IMG/VR virus record: IMGVR_UViG_3300032893_000075
Span: 1 to 49,235 of that record
Strand: one strand, 5' to 3'
Length of the DNA stretch: 49,235 nt
Origin: a virus
The notes below the pieces were generated by a model that was not told where the DNA came from, did no database searches, and was given only the letters and a program-made list of their open reading frames with translations. How positions within the stretch are numbered: the first letter of the stretch is position 1; each line of letters opens with the position of its first letter. Positions 7,923 through 15,817 of this stretch are shown one piece after another. The translations under genes were made by a program, and so were the position numbers.

Positions 7923-9271
7923 GCTGCCTCACTCGGTTGCGACTGCTGTTGGCCCGGCTGCGGCGCCGCGGGCGGGATCGGCGCCGCCGCGGGAACCTGC
8001 ACCGAGCCCTTCGGCAAAAGCGGGATGCGCCACTGCTCGCAGAACGCATCGACGTCGAAGCTCGGCACGTTCAGCCGCAGAAATTGGATCGCCTGCCCGA
8101 GCGCCGCGTACATCTGCGCGACCGCGCGATTCTGCGCCGTCGAGTCGACGATATAGCGCGCGCGCGGAGCGAGCTCAGGGTCGCCGTAGTTCAGAAGCGC
8201 ATAGGGGCGCGCCAGCTGCGGCCCGAAGACGCCCCACTCTCCCGCGGCATCGTCGTGCTTGATGTCGTCGCGAATGTACTCGCCGACGCCCGCCGCCGCG
8301 TAGGAGCCGCCGCCCTTGATCTCAGTCGTCAGGTTGTGGCCGAGATACAAAATCGCCAGCGCGACGGCATTCGCATTCAGCGCGTCTGAGATCGCCGCAT
8401 TGCCCGTTCCGTTGAACTCGAACGGCTCAGCGTCGAAGCTCGGCTCGCCATTGGCGCGCTGCTCACAAGGGATGATTCCCTCGGCGCCCATCGACTTGCG
8501 CATGCCGTCGGTGTAGCGCTGCACGGCCTTTTCGTGCTGGTCGCCTTCGCCGCGCGGATACTTCGCCTTGATGATGCCGATGCCGTTCTTTTCGCTATTG
8601 CGATTCTGATCGCGCAAAGCGAACTCGTGACCCATCCACGGACGCCAGGAGGCGAGGATCATCGCCTCTCGCCAGCTGTTCTCTCCGTTCGGCTCGTCGA
8701 TCACCCAAGGCTGCTCGCTCGGATTGATGAGCCCGGTCATCGTCGGCGATGGCGCGCTCACATCTACGAGGCCAGGCGAAGCGACATCAACGACGCCGGC
8801 GTCGTAGGTCTGAATTCGATAGCCGCCCTCGGACCAATACCAAGTCACAAAGCCCGGCCAATAGGGGCGCAGCCGAAAGATTTGGCGACCGCTCGACGGA
8901 GACAGCATCAGCGCGCGCTGTCCAAACGCCACGCCCATCGTGATCGACCACTTCTTGTATTGCCGACGCACCGCCGACGGGCACATTGCCGGCCAATCCT
9001 CGGCGAACTCTCGTGCAGCTCGACGCGCGTCGCGGTTCTCGGCCGCCGGCTCGAACTTGATTTCAGCCGCCATGAACCCCGACAACCGCGTTCCGAGCAC
9101 GCCGCGCAAGCGCGGATTCCAGAGCATGCGCTCCGTCAGAAGCGTCGAGACGCGAAAGCGGCCGGTGACATGCTGCGCGATGACTGCTCTAACCTGCTCG
9201 ACCGTGTGAAATTCGGTCGTAAGCGGGATAGGTGGCTCGACATAGATGCGCGGCGGCTTCTCGTCGGCCAT
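7919..9271 (-). CDS. Portal protein, DUF935 (Mu gp29-like)
   Basis: 450 residues with the order of features seen in Mu-type portals: an N-terminal helical region, a central beta/stem region with NGIGIIKAKYP, and the block AILYLGHNLTTEIKGG followed by a Gly/Ala-rich turn and GVGEYIRDDIKHDD. The C-terminus is Pro/Gln-rich. The dodecameric portal forms the DNA channel at the capsid vertex. The gene lies directly after the large terminase with a three-base gap. DUF935 is my best family call; a more distant portal is the alternative. Confidence 0.82.
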   Translation of the reverse strand: MADEKPPRIYVEPPIPLTTEFHTVEQVRAVIAQHVTGRFRVSTLLTERMLWNPRLRGVLGTRLSGFMAAEIKFEPAAENRDARRAAREFAEDWPAMCPSAVRRQYKKWSITMGVAFGQRALMLSPSSGRQIFRLRPYWPGFVTWYWSEGGYRIQTYDAGVVDVASPGLVDVSAPSPTMTGLINPSEQPWVIDEPNGENSWREAMILASWRPWMGHEFALRDQNRNSEKNGIGIIKAKYPRGEGDQHEKAVQRYTDGMRKSMGAEGIIPCEQRANGEPSFDAEPFEFNGTGNAAISDALNANAVALAILYLGHNLTTEIKGGGSYAAAGVGEYIRDDIKHDDAAGEWGVFGPQLARPYALLNYGDPELAPRARYIVDSTAQNRAVAQMYAALGQAIQFLRLNVPSFDVDAFCEQWRIPLLPKGSVQVPAAAPIPPAAPQPGQQQSQPSEAA

Positions 9272-9274
9272 TGA

Positions 9275-10927
9275 TCACCCATTCCCGAAAATGCGAATCT
9301 CTCGCAAGGCGTCGAAGGTCGCGACGTCCATTCCCTGGACCTTCTTGGGTTCGGGCCGCGGCAGGAATCTCCAGGCCACGTAACGAACGCCGTCGGGACC
9401 ATGCTGGAAATTGCCCTTTTCGACCAATCCGCCCTTGGGGCCGATTGGAGCTCGCCGAAACGAATCGACCAGCGAAGGGAATCCCTCGGACGGCTCCTTG
9501 CACTTGCGCGAGATGAGGATTTGCCGCTGCTCGAGAAGCGTGTGCATCTGCGCGCGCGACTCGCGCACGCCAGGGTTCCAGGGAATGCCGTGCTTCCAAT
9601 GCACGTCCGGCCCGATGATCTTCCATCCATCCGACTGCATCGCGACGAACGATGTCGGCTGCGCGAAGTTGTGATTCGCGTTCTGCCTGCCTCCGGTGCC
9701 GTCGCCCACAAGCAGGATGGGCGGCTTATCTGCGCCGTGAGACGGGCGGTAGCCGGCTGCATAGAGCGCCTGCGAAAAATCCGGCTCGACACCGCGCACG
9801 CCGATTTGATCGAGCACGGCCAAGACGAGCCGACCGTCGAAGCGATAGATCTTGCAGATGGCGCCGATAACTCCCGGCTCACGCTGGAAATCGACGCCGC
9901 AAATGTACGGATAGCCGAGACCGCTGCCGATGAGCGCTCCCGTAATCTGGACGGTGATGTCGGTCCAACCAACGTCGGGCACATCGCCGATATGGCCGCC
10001 GCGCTCGACCGGGAGAGGCCGAAAGGCGGGATACGCCGTCTTGGTCGCCAAGCGCATCGGCGCGTCCGGGTCGGTGTCCGCCGCGGCGGCTTCCGGCGAT
10101 ACGACGCGAATCGCTGCCGCGCGCTTGTCGAGCGCGACACGTGAGACCGCGTCGTTCTTGCGCGGATCGAGCAGGTAGAACTGCCCGACGATTTCGCCGC
10201 CCTCGATCCCCGTCGCCGCCAGCGAGACCCAATCGCCCGACTCGTTTTGCGGCCGGTTCGTCGCCACGACGACCAGGCCGTCGACGTTGCGCGTGGCCGA
10301 GACCGCATTCACATAAACGGCTTCGTCCTGGTCCTGGCCCTCGTTGATGTGCACCGCGCGGATGCGCAGCTTCGCCTCGCGAAGCCGCTTTGGATTCCGC
10401 GAGGAGACGAACGCGAGCGTCGAGCCGGTAACGAAACGGAGCCACGGGTCGCGGAGGTCATCCGATCGATCGGCAATCCAATCGGGACGCGAAACCTCCT
10501 CGATCGCCTCGATAACCTCGCGCCGTTGGCCCGTCGAGAGGTTCACGTTGTACTGCCATTCGTCGGGCCACTCGAGGCCGATGCAGACGATCGCCAAGCC
10601 GACGAACCAGGTCTTACCCGAGCCGCGAGCGCCGCCGAGCAGCATCACGATCGCCCGTTGCGGATCGACCACGCCGCGCCGCGAGGATTCGAGCCAGCGC
10701 GCGAAACCTTGGCCGGCTTCCGTTTGGGACTCTTTGAGCCGAACCGTTTTCGCCGCGCATTCGCGCTCGACATAAGCGCGCGCACGACAATCCCACGCGC
10801 CACCGACACGAAAGAGCTCCGCCCCGGTATGATCTTCGACGACGAGGCGCGCATCGATCCAGCGCTCAGGAGAGAGCAGCTGGCGCTGCAGTCTCGCGAC
10901 GCGTTCCCGCCTCGAGAGCGCCGGCAT
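9275..10927 (-). CDS. terL: Terminase large subunit
   Basis: 550 residues. The ATPase Walker A is LLGGARGSGKTW (residues ~97-107); the Walker B/catalytic Glu is in AVHINEGQ (~191-198). A nuclease domain follows, with the first acidic residue in ICGVDFQ and a later VGDGTG. The enzyme pumps DNA into proheads and cuts it. ATG at 10925-10927 has GGAG upstream and lies within the last 62 bases of the preceding small gene. Gene order terminase, portal, protease, capsid is standard. Circular permutation of the window fits headful packaging but could also be an assembly result. Confidence 0.92.
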   Translation of the reverse strand: MPALSRRERVARLQRQLLSPERWIDARLVVEDHTGAELFRVGGAWDCRARAYVERECAAKTVRLKESQTEAGQGFARWLESSRRGVVDPQRAIVMLLGGARGSGKTWFVGLAIVCIGLEWPDEWQYNVNLSTGQRREVIEAIEEVSRPDWIADRSDDLRDPWLRFVTGSTLAFVSSRNPKRLREAKLRIRAVHINEGQDQDEAVYVNAVSATRNVDGLVVVATNRPQNESGDWVSLAATGIEGGEIVGQFYLLDPRKNDAVSRVALDKRAAAIRVVSPEAAAADTDPDAPMRLATKTAYPAFRPLPVERGGHIGDVPDVGWTDITVQITGALIGSGLGYPYICGVDFQREPGVIGAICKIYRFDGRLVLAVLDQIGVRGVEPDFSQALYAAGYRPSHGADKPPILLVGDGTGGRQNANHNFAQPTSFVAMQSDGWKIIGPDVHWKHGIPWNPGVRESRAQMHTLLEQRQILISRKCKEPSEGFPSLVDSFRRAPIGPKGGLVEKGNFQHGPDGVRYVAWRFLPRPEPKKVQGMDVATFDALREIRIFGNG

Positions 10928-11279
10928 GCCTCGTCTCCAGCTCGGCGAGCGCGCGCTCGAGCTCGGCTAGCTGCTCGGAGAGCTTCGCCGGGTCGAGCAC
11001 CTTCGACGCCTGCTCGATTTGCTTCATCGCATCGCGACGCATCTGCTCGGGCGGAATCGCCGTGTCGCGCATCGTCGCCTCGACGAGCAGAAGCGCGGCG
11101 CGGCCAAGCCACGCGTGCGCATCATCGGCCTTCGAGGGACGCGGGCCGAGGTCGGCGAGCTTCGCCGACCATTCCGCGACGACGTCGCGCCCTTGAAGCG
11201 CCCGCGCCTTTGCGGCCGCGCGCTCTGCGCGCCGCTTATCGCCGGCGCGCTTGCCGCCGGATGCTCGCTTTTTTCTCAT
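10866..11279 (-). CDS. Putative terminase small subunit
   Basis: 137 residues from MRKKRASGGKR; an alternative ATG lies at 11300. The N-terminus is strongly basic, then a helical body (DDAHAWLGRAALLLVEATMR) and a Leu/Glu-rich coiled coil (LSEQLAELERALAELETRHA). Small terminases bind the packaging site and oligomerise into rings. Its position directly before the large subunit, with a 62-base overlap, and the basic N-terminus support the call. I see no certain helix-turn-helix. Confidence 0.5.
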   Translation of the reverse strand: MRKKRASGGKRAGDKRRAERAAAKARALQGRDVVAEWSAKLADLGPRPSKADDAHAWLGRAALLLVEATMRDTAIPPEQMRRDAMKQIEQASKVLDPAKLSEQLAELERALAELETRHAGALEAGTRRETAAPAALS

Positions 11280-11412
11280 GTTGGCTCGCTCTCGCGGCAT
11301 ATGCCGCGCAAACGGGTGAAACGATTCGGCCTTGGGGCCCCTTAGCCCTTCGATCCGCCAAAAATAGGTCGCGTTCGCGCAACCTTCATGGGGGTACGGT
11401 CCATGATTTCGA

Positions 11413-11440
11413 GGCCACCCCCCCTCGGGGGAGGGTGGCC
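11413..11440. repeat. Strong inverted repeat before terminase genes
   Basis: The arms GGCCACCC and GGGTGGCC are perfect and continue inward through a C-run/G-run pairing around a TCG loop. No T-run follows on either strand, so it is not a classical intrinsic terminator. It could be a packaging-site element or an RNA processing structure. Confidence 0.6.
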
Positions 11441-11526
11441 CGAGGAGGGGTGAAACTCTCAGCCGACGACCACAGGGCGCAGGAGTGCCAGGTCAAAGAT
11501 GCCGGCAATTGAGCATGTTGCGAAGA

Positions 11527-11558
11527 AGCGATTGTGGCGATTACAGCGATTGTGGCGA
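11527..11558. repeat. Two direct repeats of AGCGATTGTGGCGA
   Basis: The 14-mer AGCGATTGTGGCGA occurs at 11527-11540 and 11545-11558, 18 bases apart. They lie just downstream of the stop codon of the 74-aa gene. Such iterons can bind a small terminase or a regulator; neither is proven. Confidence 0.5.
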
Positions 11559-11562
11559 AAGG

Positions 11563-11787
11563 TCACTCTTCGCTGGGTGCCAGTAGCAGATGGGGCAATG
11601 CGTCTTCGGACTGTCCGATTCTCCCGCTTATCCTCGCATGTTCAAGACGAATGGCCATGAATTGGGCTCTAACGCGCAGGGTTCCTAGCAATTGCTTCGC
11701 CACGTCGACAGTCATGTCTCCTGCACGTAACTTCGCTCCAATTGCCTTGGCCTCCATTTCGAGATCATAAACACGCTCCGGTTTCAT
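11563..11787 (-). CDS. Small helical protein (74 aa)
   Basis: 74 residues (MKPERVYDLEMEAKAIGAKL ...), wholly helical in character with alternating charged and hydrophobic positions. ATG overlaps the upstream stop by four bases, so it is coupled to the AT-richer zinc-finger gene before it. No family recognised. It is the last gene before the gap preceding the terminase. Confidence 0.6.
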   Translation of the reverse strand: MKPERVYDLEMEAKAIGAKLRAGDMTVDVAKQLLGTLRVRAQFMAIRLEHARISGRIGQSEDALPHLLLAPSEE

Positions 11788-12506
11788 TTGGTCCCTCCTT
11801 GCGTTTTGATCAAAACTCCAAGTTCTCTTAAGGCAATAAGAGAATGCGAAATTCGTCTCGCCGTTAATATGGAAACCCGTTTGGATTGTGCCCAGGACTT
11901 CAAGTAACCGTACTCGGTTCCATCTCCCCATTCCCATCCCATGGCATCACAGCCGCAAGATCTAGTAGGGTACTTACCTCGGACGAGGCTTTCATAACTC
12001 ACAACAATCTCCGATGAACATTCACATCGACATCGCCATTTAGATCGTCTGTCCGGCCTATAACGGACAAGTTCAACGATCGTTAATCGACCATGTATCT
12101 CTCCCAGTCTGTCTTTCATCATCGATTGCCCGTCCATTGGACGGGGTGCGCATCCACAAGACTTCGTTCTTCCCCTGGTAAGCACAAATCCAAGAATCGA
12201 TTTCAACGTTCCGCATTCACAACGCACGAACCATTTCGGGCGCCTTTTCGAAGAAGGAGCACGCCCAACAACGGTCCATCTGCCAAACTTGGCCCCAATG
12301 AAAACCTTCCCACCGCGCCGCCCGTTCGGACATCGATCTATTTGCCTCTTGCTCCTTTGACGCCGCACAGCCTCACGGCCAACGCCGAGCCTTTCAGCGA
12401 GCTCGATATCGAGAACATGACCAAGTGGCTGGGCATCCCAATCGATGCCGCCTTCGTGTTTGCGTTTGGTATGTCCCTCCTCTCCGCAAACTGAGCAGCG
12501 GTTCAT
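11784..12506 (-). CDS. Zinc-ribbon DNA-binding protein with two AP2-like phage repeats
   Basis: 240 residues. The N-terminus has a small zinc motif (CSVCGEEGHTKRKHE), then a helix-turn-helix-like stretch (LAERLGVGREAVRRQRSKRQ). Two tandem copies of a phage DNA-binding repeat follow: FGRWTVVGRAP ... CECG ... KSCGC and GRLTIVELVRY ... CRCEC ... RSCGC. Such repeats occur in HNH/AP2-type homing-endonuclease relatives. No HNH catalytic triad is visible, so it may bind without cutting. The gene is visibly AT-richer than its neighbours and probably was acquired separately. It overlaps both neighbours by four bases. Confidence 0.72.
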   Translation of the reverse strand: MNRCSVCGEEGHTKRKHEGGIDWDAQPLGHVLDIELAERLGVGREAVRRQRSKRQIDRCPNGRRGGKVFIGAKFGRWTVVGRAPSSKRRPKWFVRCECGTLKSILGFVLTRGRTKSCGCAPRPMDGQSMMKDRLGEIHGRLTIVELVRYRPDRRSKWRCRCECSSEIVVSYESLVRGKYPTRSCGCDAMGWEWGDGTEYGYLKSWAQSKRVSILTARRISHSLIALRELGVLIKTQGGTK

Positions 12507-12712
12507 TTGAATTCCTTGATGCACCACTCGACCACCGCGCGCTCCTCGGCGACGATCCTCTTCCGCTCTCCTCTTCCAATCCGCTTTATCGGCAAGGGCT
12601 CGACCTCGCGACGCGCATAGCGCGAGACCTGGTCAGTGCTGATGGGCACGCCAGCCGCCTCGGTGAGCACTTGCGCAATCTCGCCGCGGCCGTCGAGCAT
12701 CTTGCGTCTCAT
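12503..12712 (-). CDS. Small helix-turn-helix DNA-binding protein (69 aa)
   Basis: 69 residues. The segment VPISTDQVSRYARREVEPLP followed by IKRIGRG is a winged-HTH pattern of the AlpA/MerR/Nu1 type, where a second helix chooses the site and a basic wing follows. It overlaps both neighbours by four bases. It may regulate transcription or act as a packaging/excision accessory. Too short for a firm family call. Confidence 0.6.
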   Translation of the reverse strand: MRRKMLDGRGEIAQVLTEAAGVPISTDQVSRYARREVEPLPIKRIGRGERKRIVAEERAVVEWCIKEFK

Positions 12713-13209
12713 ATCCACCCTCTCATCTCGGCATACTTGACGAGCAGCGGATCGAGCGCCGACAGCCGCCGCCGCACCTGCCAAACGCTGAGCCCGACGC
12801 GCACAGCGATTTCGCGATGCGTCCATTGGCCAATGCAGCTCTTGGCCATAATCGCGAATCGATTGCCGGCGCCTCGATAGCGCACGAAGTTCCAGCCGCC
12901 ATCCTCGCGTGCGCGCCGCTGCGCAGCTGGAAACGGCATCTCGATATCGCGCACGGCCAGGCGCTCGAGCGAGAGCCGCAAAATCTCAACGTCGATGGGC
13001 GCGAGCGCATCGAACTTCGCGCGCGCCTCACGCTCGCGACGTTCCTGCTCGAGCTGCTCATCGGTCGCAGTCGTATTCGCGTGCGAGAGCGCATGCGGTG
13101 GTGTCTCGTGCACGTGAATCACATCGTTGCCGAGCTGCCGCGGGTCGTACCGATGCTTGCTCAGCATCCACGTGCGGGGCAGCAGGCGATTTGCAGCTGA
13201 CTCGCTCAT
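12709..13209 (-). CDS. Basic protein with C-terminal helix-turn-helix (166 aa)
   Basis: 166 residues starting MSESAANRLLPRTWMLSKHR. A charged helix lies at residues ~55-80 (EQLEQERREREARAKFD). The C-terminal 45 residues contain WTHREIAVRVGLSVWQVRRR, a good helix-turn-helix of the sigma-region-4 or recombinase-activator type. Start and stop overlap the neighbours by four bases. It may be a late-gene regulator, given its place between replication genes and the terminase. That role is inferred from position. Confidence 0.6.
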   Translation of the reverse strand: MSESAANRLLPRTWMLSKHRYDPRQLGNDVIHVHETPPHALSHANTTATDEQLEQERREREARAKFDALAPIDVEILRLSLERLAVRDIEMPFPAAQRRAREDGGWNFVRYRGAGNRFAIMAKSCIGQWTHREIAVRVGLSVWQVRRRLSALDPLLVKYAEMRGWI

Positions 13210-13439
13210 GACTCGACACTCGCCCGCTTGTGCAGGCCAAAACTCCAGTGCTGGAAATCGCTGCCAAAGGTCAGCGTGGGCGGTTCGCCCTGGTCGATGA
13301 GCGCGTGACTGTCCTTCAGGTCGCCGAGGAACATGTATAGCCACGGCTCGACGATGCTCTGAGGCAGGCGGAGCATCTCGCGCTCGATGCCTCGCACCGC
13401 CTCTTGCGCTTCCCGGATTTGCTGCTCGATGAGGCTCAT
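13206..13439 (-). CDS. Small conserved-looking protein (77 aa)
   Basis: 77 residues (MSLIEQQIREAQEAVRGIE ...). The N-terminal half is a helix; the C-terminal half contains PWLYMFLGDLKDSHALIDQG and ends in an HWSFGL segment. A GGGGGAC site precedes the ATG. Both ends overlap neighbours by four bases. Function unknown. Confidence 0.65.
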   Translation of the reverse strand: MSLIEQQIREAQEAVRGIEREMLRLPQSIVEPWLYMFLGDLKDSHALIDQGEPPTLTFGSDFQHWSFGLHKRASVES

Positions 13440-13727
13440 CGTGTCCCCCCATCGCGCGCCATACGCTGTGGGAACGCCGGAGAGCCCCAATAGGCGCACT
13501 CCGAGCAGAACCAGTCCGCACAGCAGTACTGCGCTCCTGGCGTCACACAGCGCGCCGCACGCTCGCAGGCGAAGCATGGCCAGCCTTCCGGCGAAACCTG
13601 GTTCACCGCAGCCATGACGCGCCCGAGGTCGGGCGGGCAAGCGCGCATAGGCGGCGCAAGCGCGCATAGGCGGCGCAAGCGGCTGGTGGCACGCCGTCAG
13701 CAGAATCACCGCGATGAGCAGTCTCAC
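13436..13727 (-). pseudogene. Cys-rich lipoprotein gene broken by a 19-bp tandem duplication
   Basis: A GTG at 13727 overlapping the upstream stop (GTGA) begins VRLLIAVILLTAC, a good lipoprotein signal with lipobox LTAC. After residue ~24 the frame is lost at two exact copies of a 19-base unit (13637-13674). Removing one copy restores a single 90-residue reading frame that joins ...QPLAPPMRACPPDLG to VMAAVNQVSPEGWPCFACE and ends at 13436, overlapping the next start. The rest contains paired cysteines (CFAC, CC, CSEC). As given, either the gene is broken or a separate 59-residue product starts at 13615. An assembly error at the repeat is possible. Confidence 0.65.
13637..13674. repeat. 19-bp tandem duplication
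   Basis: The unit GCAAGCGCGCATAGGCGGC occurs at 13637-13655 and again at 13656-13674, followed by a 7-base partial third copy. The length is not a multiple of three, so the duplication shifts the frame of the lipoprotein gene that contains it. Confidence 0.95.
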
Positions 13728-14086
13728 AGCTCGCCTCGACGCTCGAGCCAAGTTTCGAAGCGTTCGGCGACGACGTCTTCGTCGTGCCGCTGCGCCCAGT
13801 CTTCGCCGTAGACCTTGGTCGCCCACGCATCCAAGCGGCGACCAAACGCCTTGAATCGCGTTCGCGCAGCGCGCCGCAGATCTTCGCCTTGGTGGCAATC
13901 GGAGCAAACGACGAGCAGGTCATCTGGGAGCTCGTTGCCAAGCCGGTCGTAGTTCAGGTGGTGCACTTCGAGCCCGAACGTAATCGGGCATCGCTGGCAT
14001 CTGCCGCCGGCCCGCGCGATGGCTGCGCGCCTCCGCTCCGCCCATTCCGGCGAGCGCAGATAGCTCATGTATTGGGCGCTTCGCAT
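13724..14086 (-). CDS. HNH endonuclease
   Basis: 120 residues. A basic helix (SPEWAERRRAAIARAGGRC) leads to the HNH core: CQRC, then LEVHHLNYDRLGNELPDDL and VVCSDCH. The four cysteines bind structural zinc and the HH...N...H residues form the metal-dependent nuclease site. Standalone HNH proteins near terminases often assist cleavage at packaging, which fits here although the terminase lies 3 kb downstream. The stop overlaps the GTG start of the next lipoprotein gene. Confidence 0.88.
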   Translation of the reverse strand: MRSAQYMSYLRSPEWAERRRAAIARAGGRCQRCPITFGLEVHHLNYDRLGNELPDDLLVVCSDCHQGEDLRRAARTRFKAFGRRLDAWATKVYGEDWAQRHDEDVVAERFETWLERRGEL

Positions 14087-14130
14087 CTACCGGCTCTCCG
14101 TTTTGCCGATTGAGCGAAACGCCAAAAACA

Positions 14131-14253
14131 GGTGGTTCCGACCAGCCCCCCTATAGGGGCGGGAACCACCCGCCCTAATAGGGGGTGGTTCCGAGGTGGT
14201 AGATACCAGATATCTATTCATTTTCGTCAACCTCCTGGGTGGTTCCGGGAACC
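14131..14253. repeat. Alternating GGTGGTTCC / GGAACCACC elements
   Basis: GGTGGTTCC occurs at 14131, 14184 and 14238, and its reverse complement GGAACCACC at 14162. The complement at 14162-14170 can pair with the copy on either side, giving two mutually exclusive hairpins. One has an inner GCCCC/GGGGC stem. The copy at 14238 is followed by GGGAACC, making a small palindrome inside the 3' end of the helicase gene. No T-run follows. Confidence 0.75.
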
Positions 14254-15815
14254 GTTGCCAAAAAAACGCCGTTTGGCGCCTTTTTGATGAGGCTAAGTCC
14301 GCGTAACTTGGCAACCGACTGAAGCACCTGCTGACGATGTTTTTTGAGCGACTCCGCTACCTGATTCGCACTAGAAATGGACTTCGTAGAGATGACCTCG
14401 AGCACGCGCCGGTCGAGCTCGCTGAGCGCGGATGCAGCGCTCGGCTCAAAGCGTCCACTCGCGCCATGGAAGGTCAATCCGATGATGCCGAGCAGGCCAA
14501 AGCGAGCCTTGGACACGACGAGGCGCGCGCTGCGCCAGCCGTGATTATCGGCTTCCGCTTTGACGTCGAGATGCAAGAGCACTGCGGCTGCATATTCGAT
14601 TTCACCGGCCTCTTTGCCGGCCGATAGAAAATCAAGCGGCTCGTCGGAGTCGCGACGCTCTTTGGAGCCATAAGCCGCGCGATTGATGCTGCTGATCACG
14701 AGAATCGGCACTCGTAATTCAATCGCGAGCTGTTGAAATTCATACGCGCGCGCAGCCGTGACGAGCCGTCGATCATCGTCGGTGGAACCGACGGCGAACG
14801 CTTGCAGATAATCGATCACGAGAAACGGCGGCCGACCAAACCGCGCTTCCAATTGCTTGGCATAGGCGCGCACCGTCGAGACCGGGTCAGGATCGAAAGC
14901 GATCGGCAATACGAAAACACGGCTATTCGCCGTCGCCTCACGCGTTCGATCAAGCGGAACCACGCCGCGCATGACGTCGCGCCAGCTGCACTTGATTCCC
15001 TTGTCATTCAAAATCTGGCATGCGCGTCGCGCCTGAAGCTCTTCAGGCTGCATTTCGGTTGTGACGTACAGACCGCAAGCGCTTGGATCGCTGGCGACGC
15101 TGCGACCCTGCATGAGGGTCGCGAGCGTGGTCTTACCAGCACCAGGGCCCGCCTGCAGCATCACAAGCTCCCCGGGAAACAACCCGCCTCCTAGCTGCTC
15201 GTCGATGCAACGGATGCCCGTGGTGACTGGCGCGCGCTTGAGCGCGATCGAATCGGCGGTGATGGCGGTACCGAGCTCGATGAGCTGCGGACGCTTCGAC
15301 GAGACCTCATCGCGCGCACGTTGCAGCGCCGTCTCGGCGAGCGTGACCAGGTCAGATAAATTGCTTTCGTTTGAGTATCCGCGTGCGGCAATTTCGCGCG
15401 CACTCTCGACGAGGCGGCGCGCAGTGCCTTTATCGCGCACCACCTGGGCGTGATAGGAGACGTTTTCAGACGTCACCATGCGAGCCATGAGGTCGGTCAG
15501 ATAATCGACGCCTCCGCACGTGTTCAGCTTGTCGATGGTGCCGAGCGTGCGCATCTGTTCGGCCACGCTGATCAGGTCAATCGGCTGGCCATCGGCGTCG
15601 CACGAACAGATAGCCTGATAGATGGCTCGCAGCGCCGGATGATAGAAGTCATCGACGCTGACAAGGTCTTTGACCTGGTCGAACTTCAGCGCGTGCACGA
15701 GCACAACGCCGATCACGTTCTCTTCCGACTCCAAGCTGTTGGGGGGCGTCGGCGACGAGATAAATGCGCGCGCCGGGAGACGACTGCGAGGAATGTCTCG
15801 ACCAGGTCTACGCAT
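14214..15815 (-). CDS. DnaB-like replicative helicase
   Basis: 533 residues from ATG at 15815, placed just after the stop of the resolvase gene. Residues ~25-150 form a DnaB N-terminal domain (SEENVIGVVLVHAL, DDFYHPALRAIYQAI). A linker is followed by the RecA-like domain with Walker A GPGAGKTT (~223-230) and Walker B FLVIDYLQAF. DnaB-type ends such as LVVSKARFGLLG follow. The last ~70 residues (LDRRVLEVISTKSISSANQV ...) look like an added winged helix. It should unwind the replication fork. No phage primase or polymerase is seen, so host enzymes are probably used. Confidence 0.88.
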   Translation of the reverse strand: MRRPGRDIPRSRLPARAFISSPTPPNSLESEENVIGVVLVHALKFDQVKDLVSVDDFYHPALRAIYQAICSCDADGQPIDLISVAEQMRTLGTIDKLNTCGGVDYLTDLMARMVTSENVSYHAQVVRDKGTARRLVESAREIAARGYSNESNLSDLVTLAETALQRARDEVSSKRPQLIELGTAITADSIALKRAPVTTGIRCIDEQLGGGLFPGELVMLQAGPGAGKTTLATLMQGRSVASDPSACGLYVTTEMQPEELQARRACQILNDKGIKCSWRDVMRGVVPLDRTREATANSRVFVLPIAFDPDPVSTVRAYAKQLEARFGRPPFLVIDYLQAFAVGSTDDDRRLVTAARAYEFQQLAIELRVPILVISSINRAAYGSKERRDSDEPLDFLSAGKEAGEIEYAAAVLLHLDVKAEADNHGWRSARLVVSKARFGLLGIIGLTFHGASGRFEPSAASALSELDRRVLEVISTKSISSANQVAESLKKHRQQVLQSVAKLRGLSLIKKAPNGVFLATVPGTTQEVDENE

Positions 15816-15817
15816 AA

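Larger units (their letters stand above)
11280..11562. other. Non-coding gap upstream of terminase
   Basis: No convincing gene. The gap holds a strong hairpin at 11413-11440 and two 14-base direct repeats at 11527-11558. It is a candidate packaging-initiation or regulatory region because it separates the early genes from the terminase and virion genes on the same strand. No clear promoter was seen. Confidence 0.5.

Noticed and set aside
11413-11440. Intrinsic terminator
   Set aside because: The hairpin is strong but no T-run follows on either strand.
13637-13674. CRISPR-like repeat
   Set aside because: Two back-to-back copies without spacers; it is a tandem duplication, not an array. No CRISPR array was seen in the window.
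14087-14314. 75-codon minus-strand frame between helicase and HNH
   Set aside because: It overlaps the helicase end out of frame and runs through the hairpin repeats; no ribosome site.
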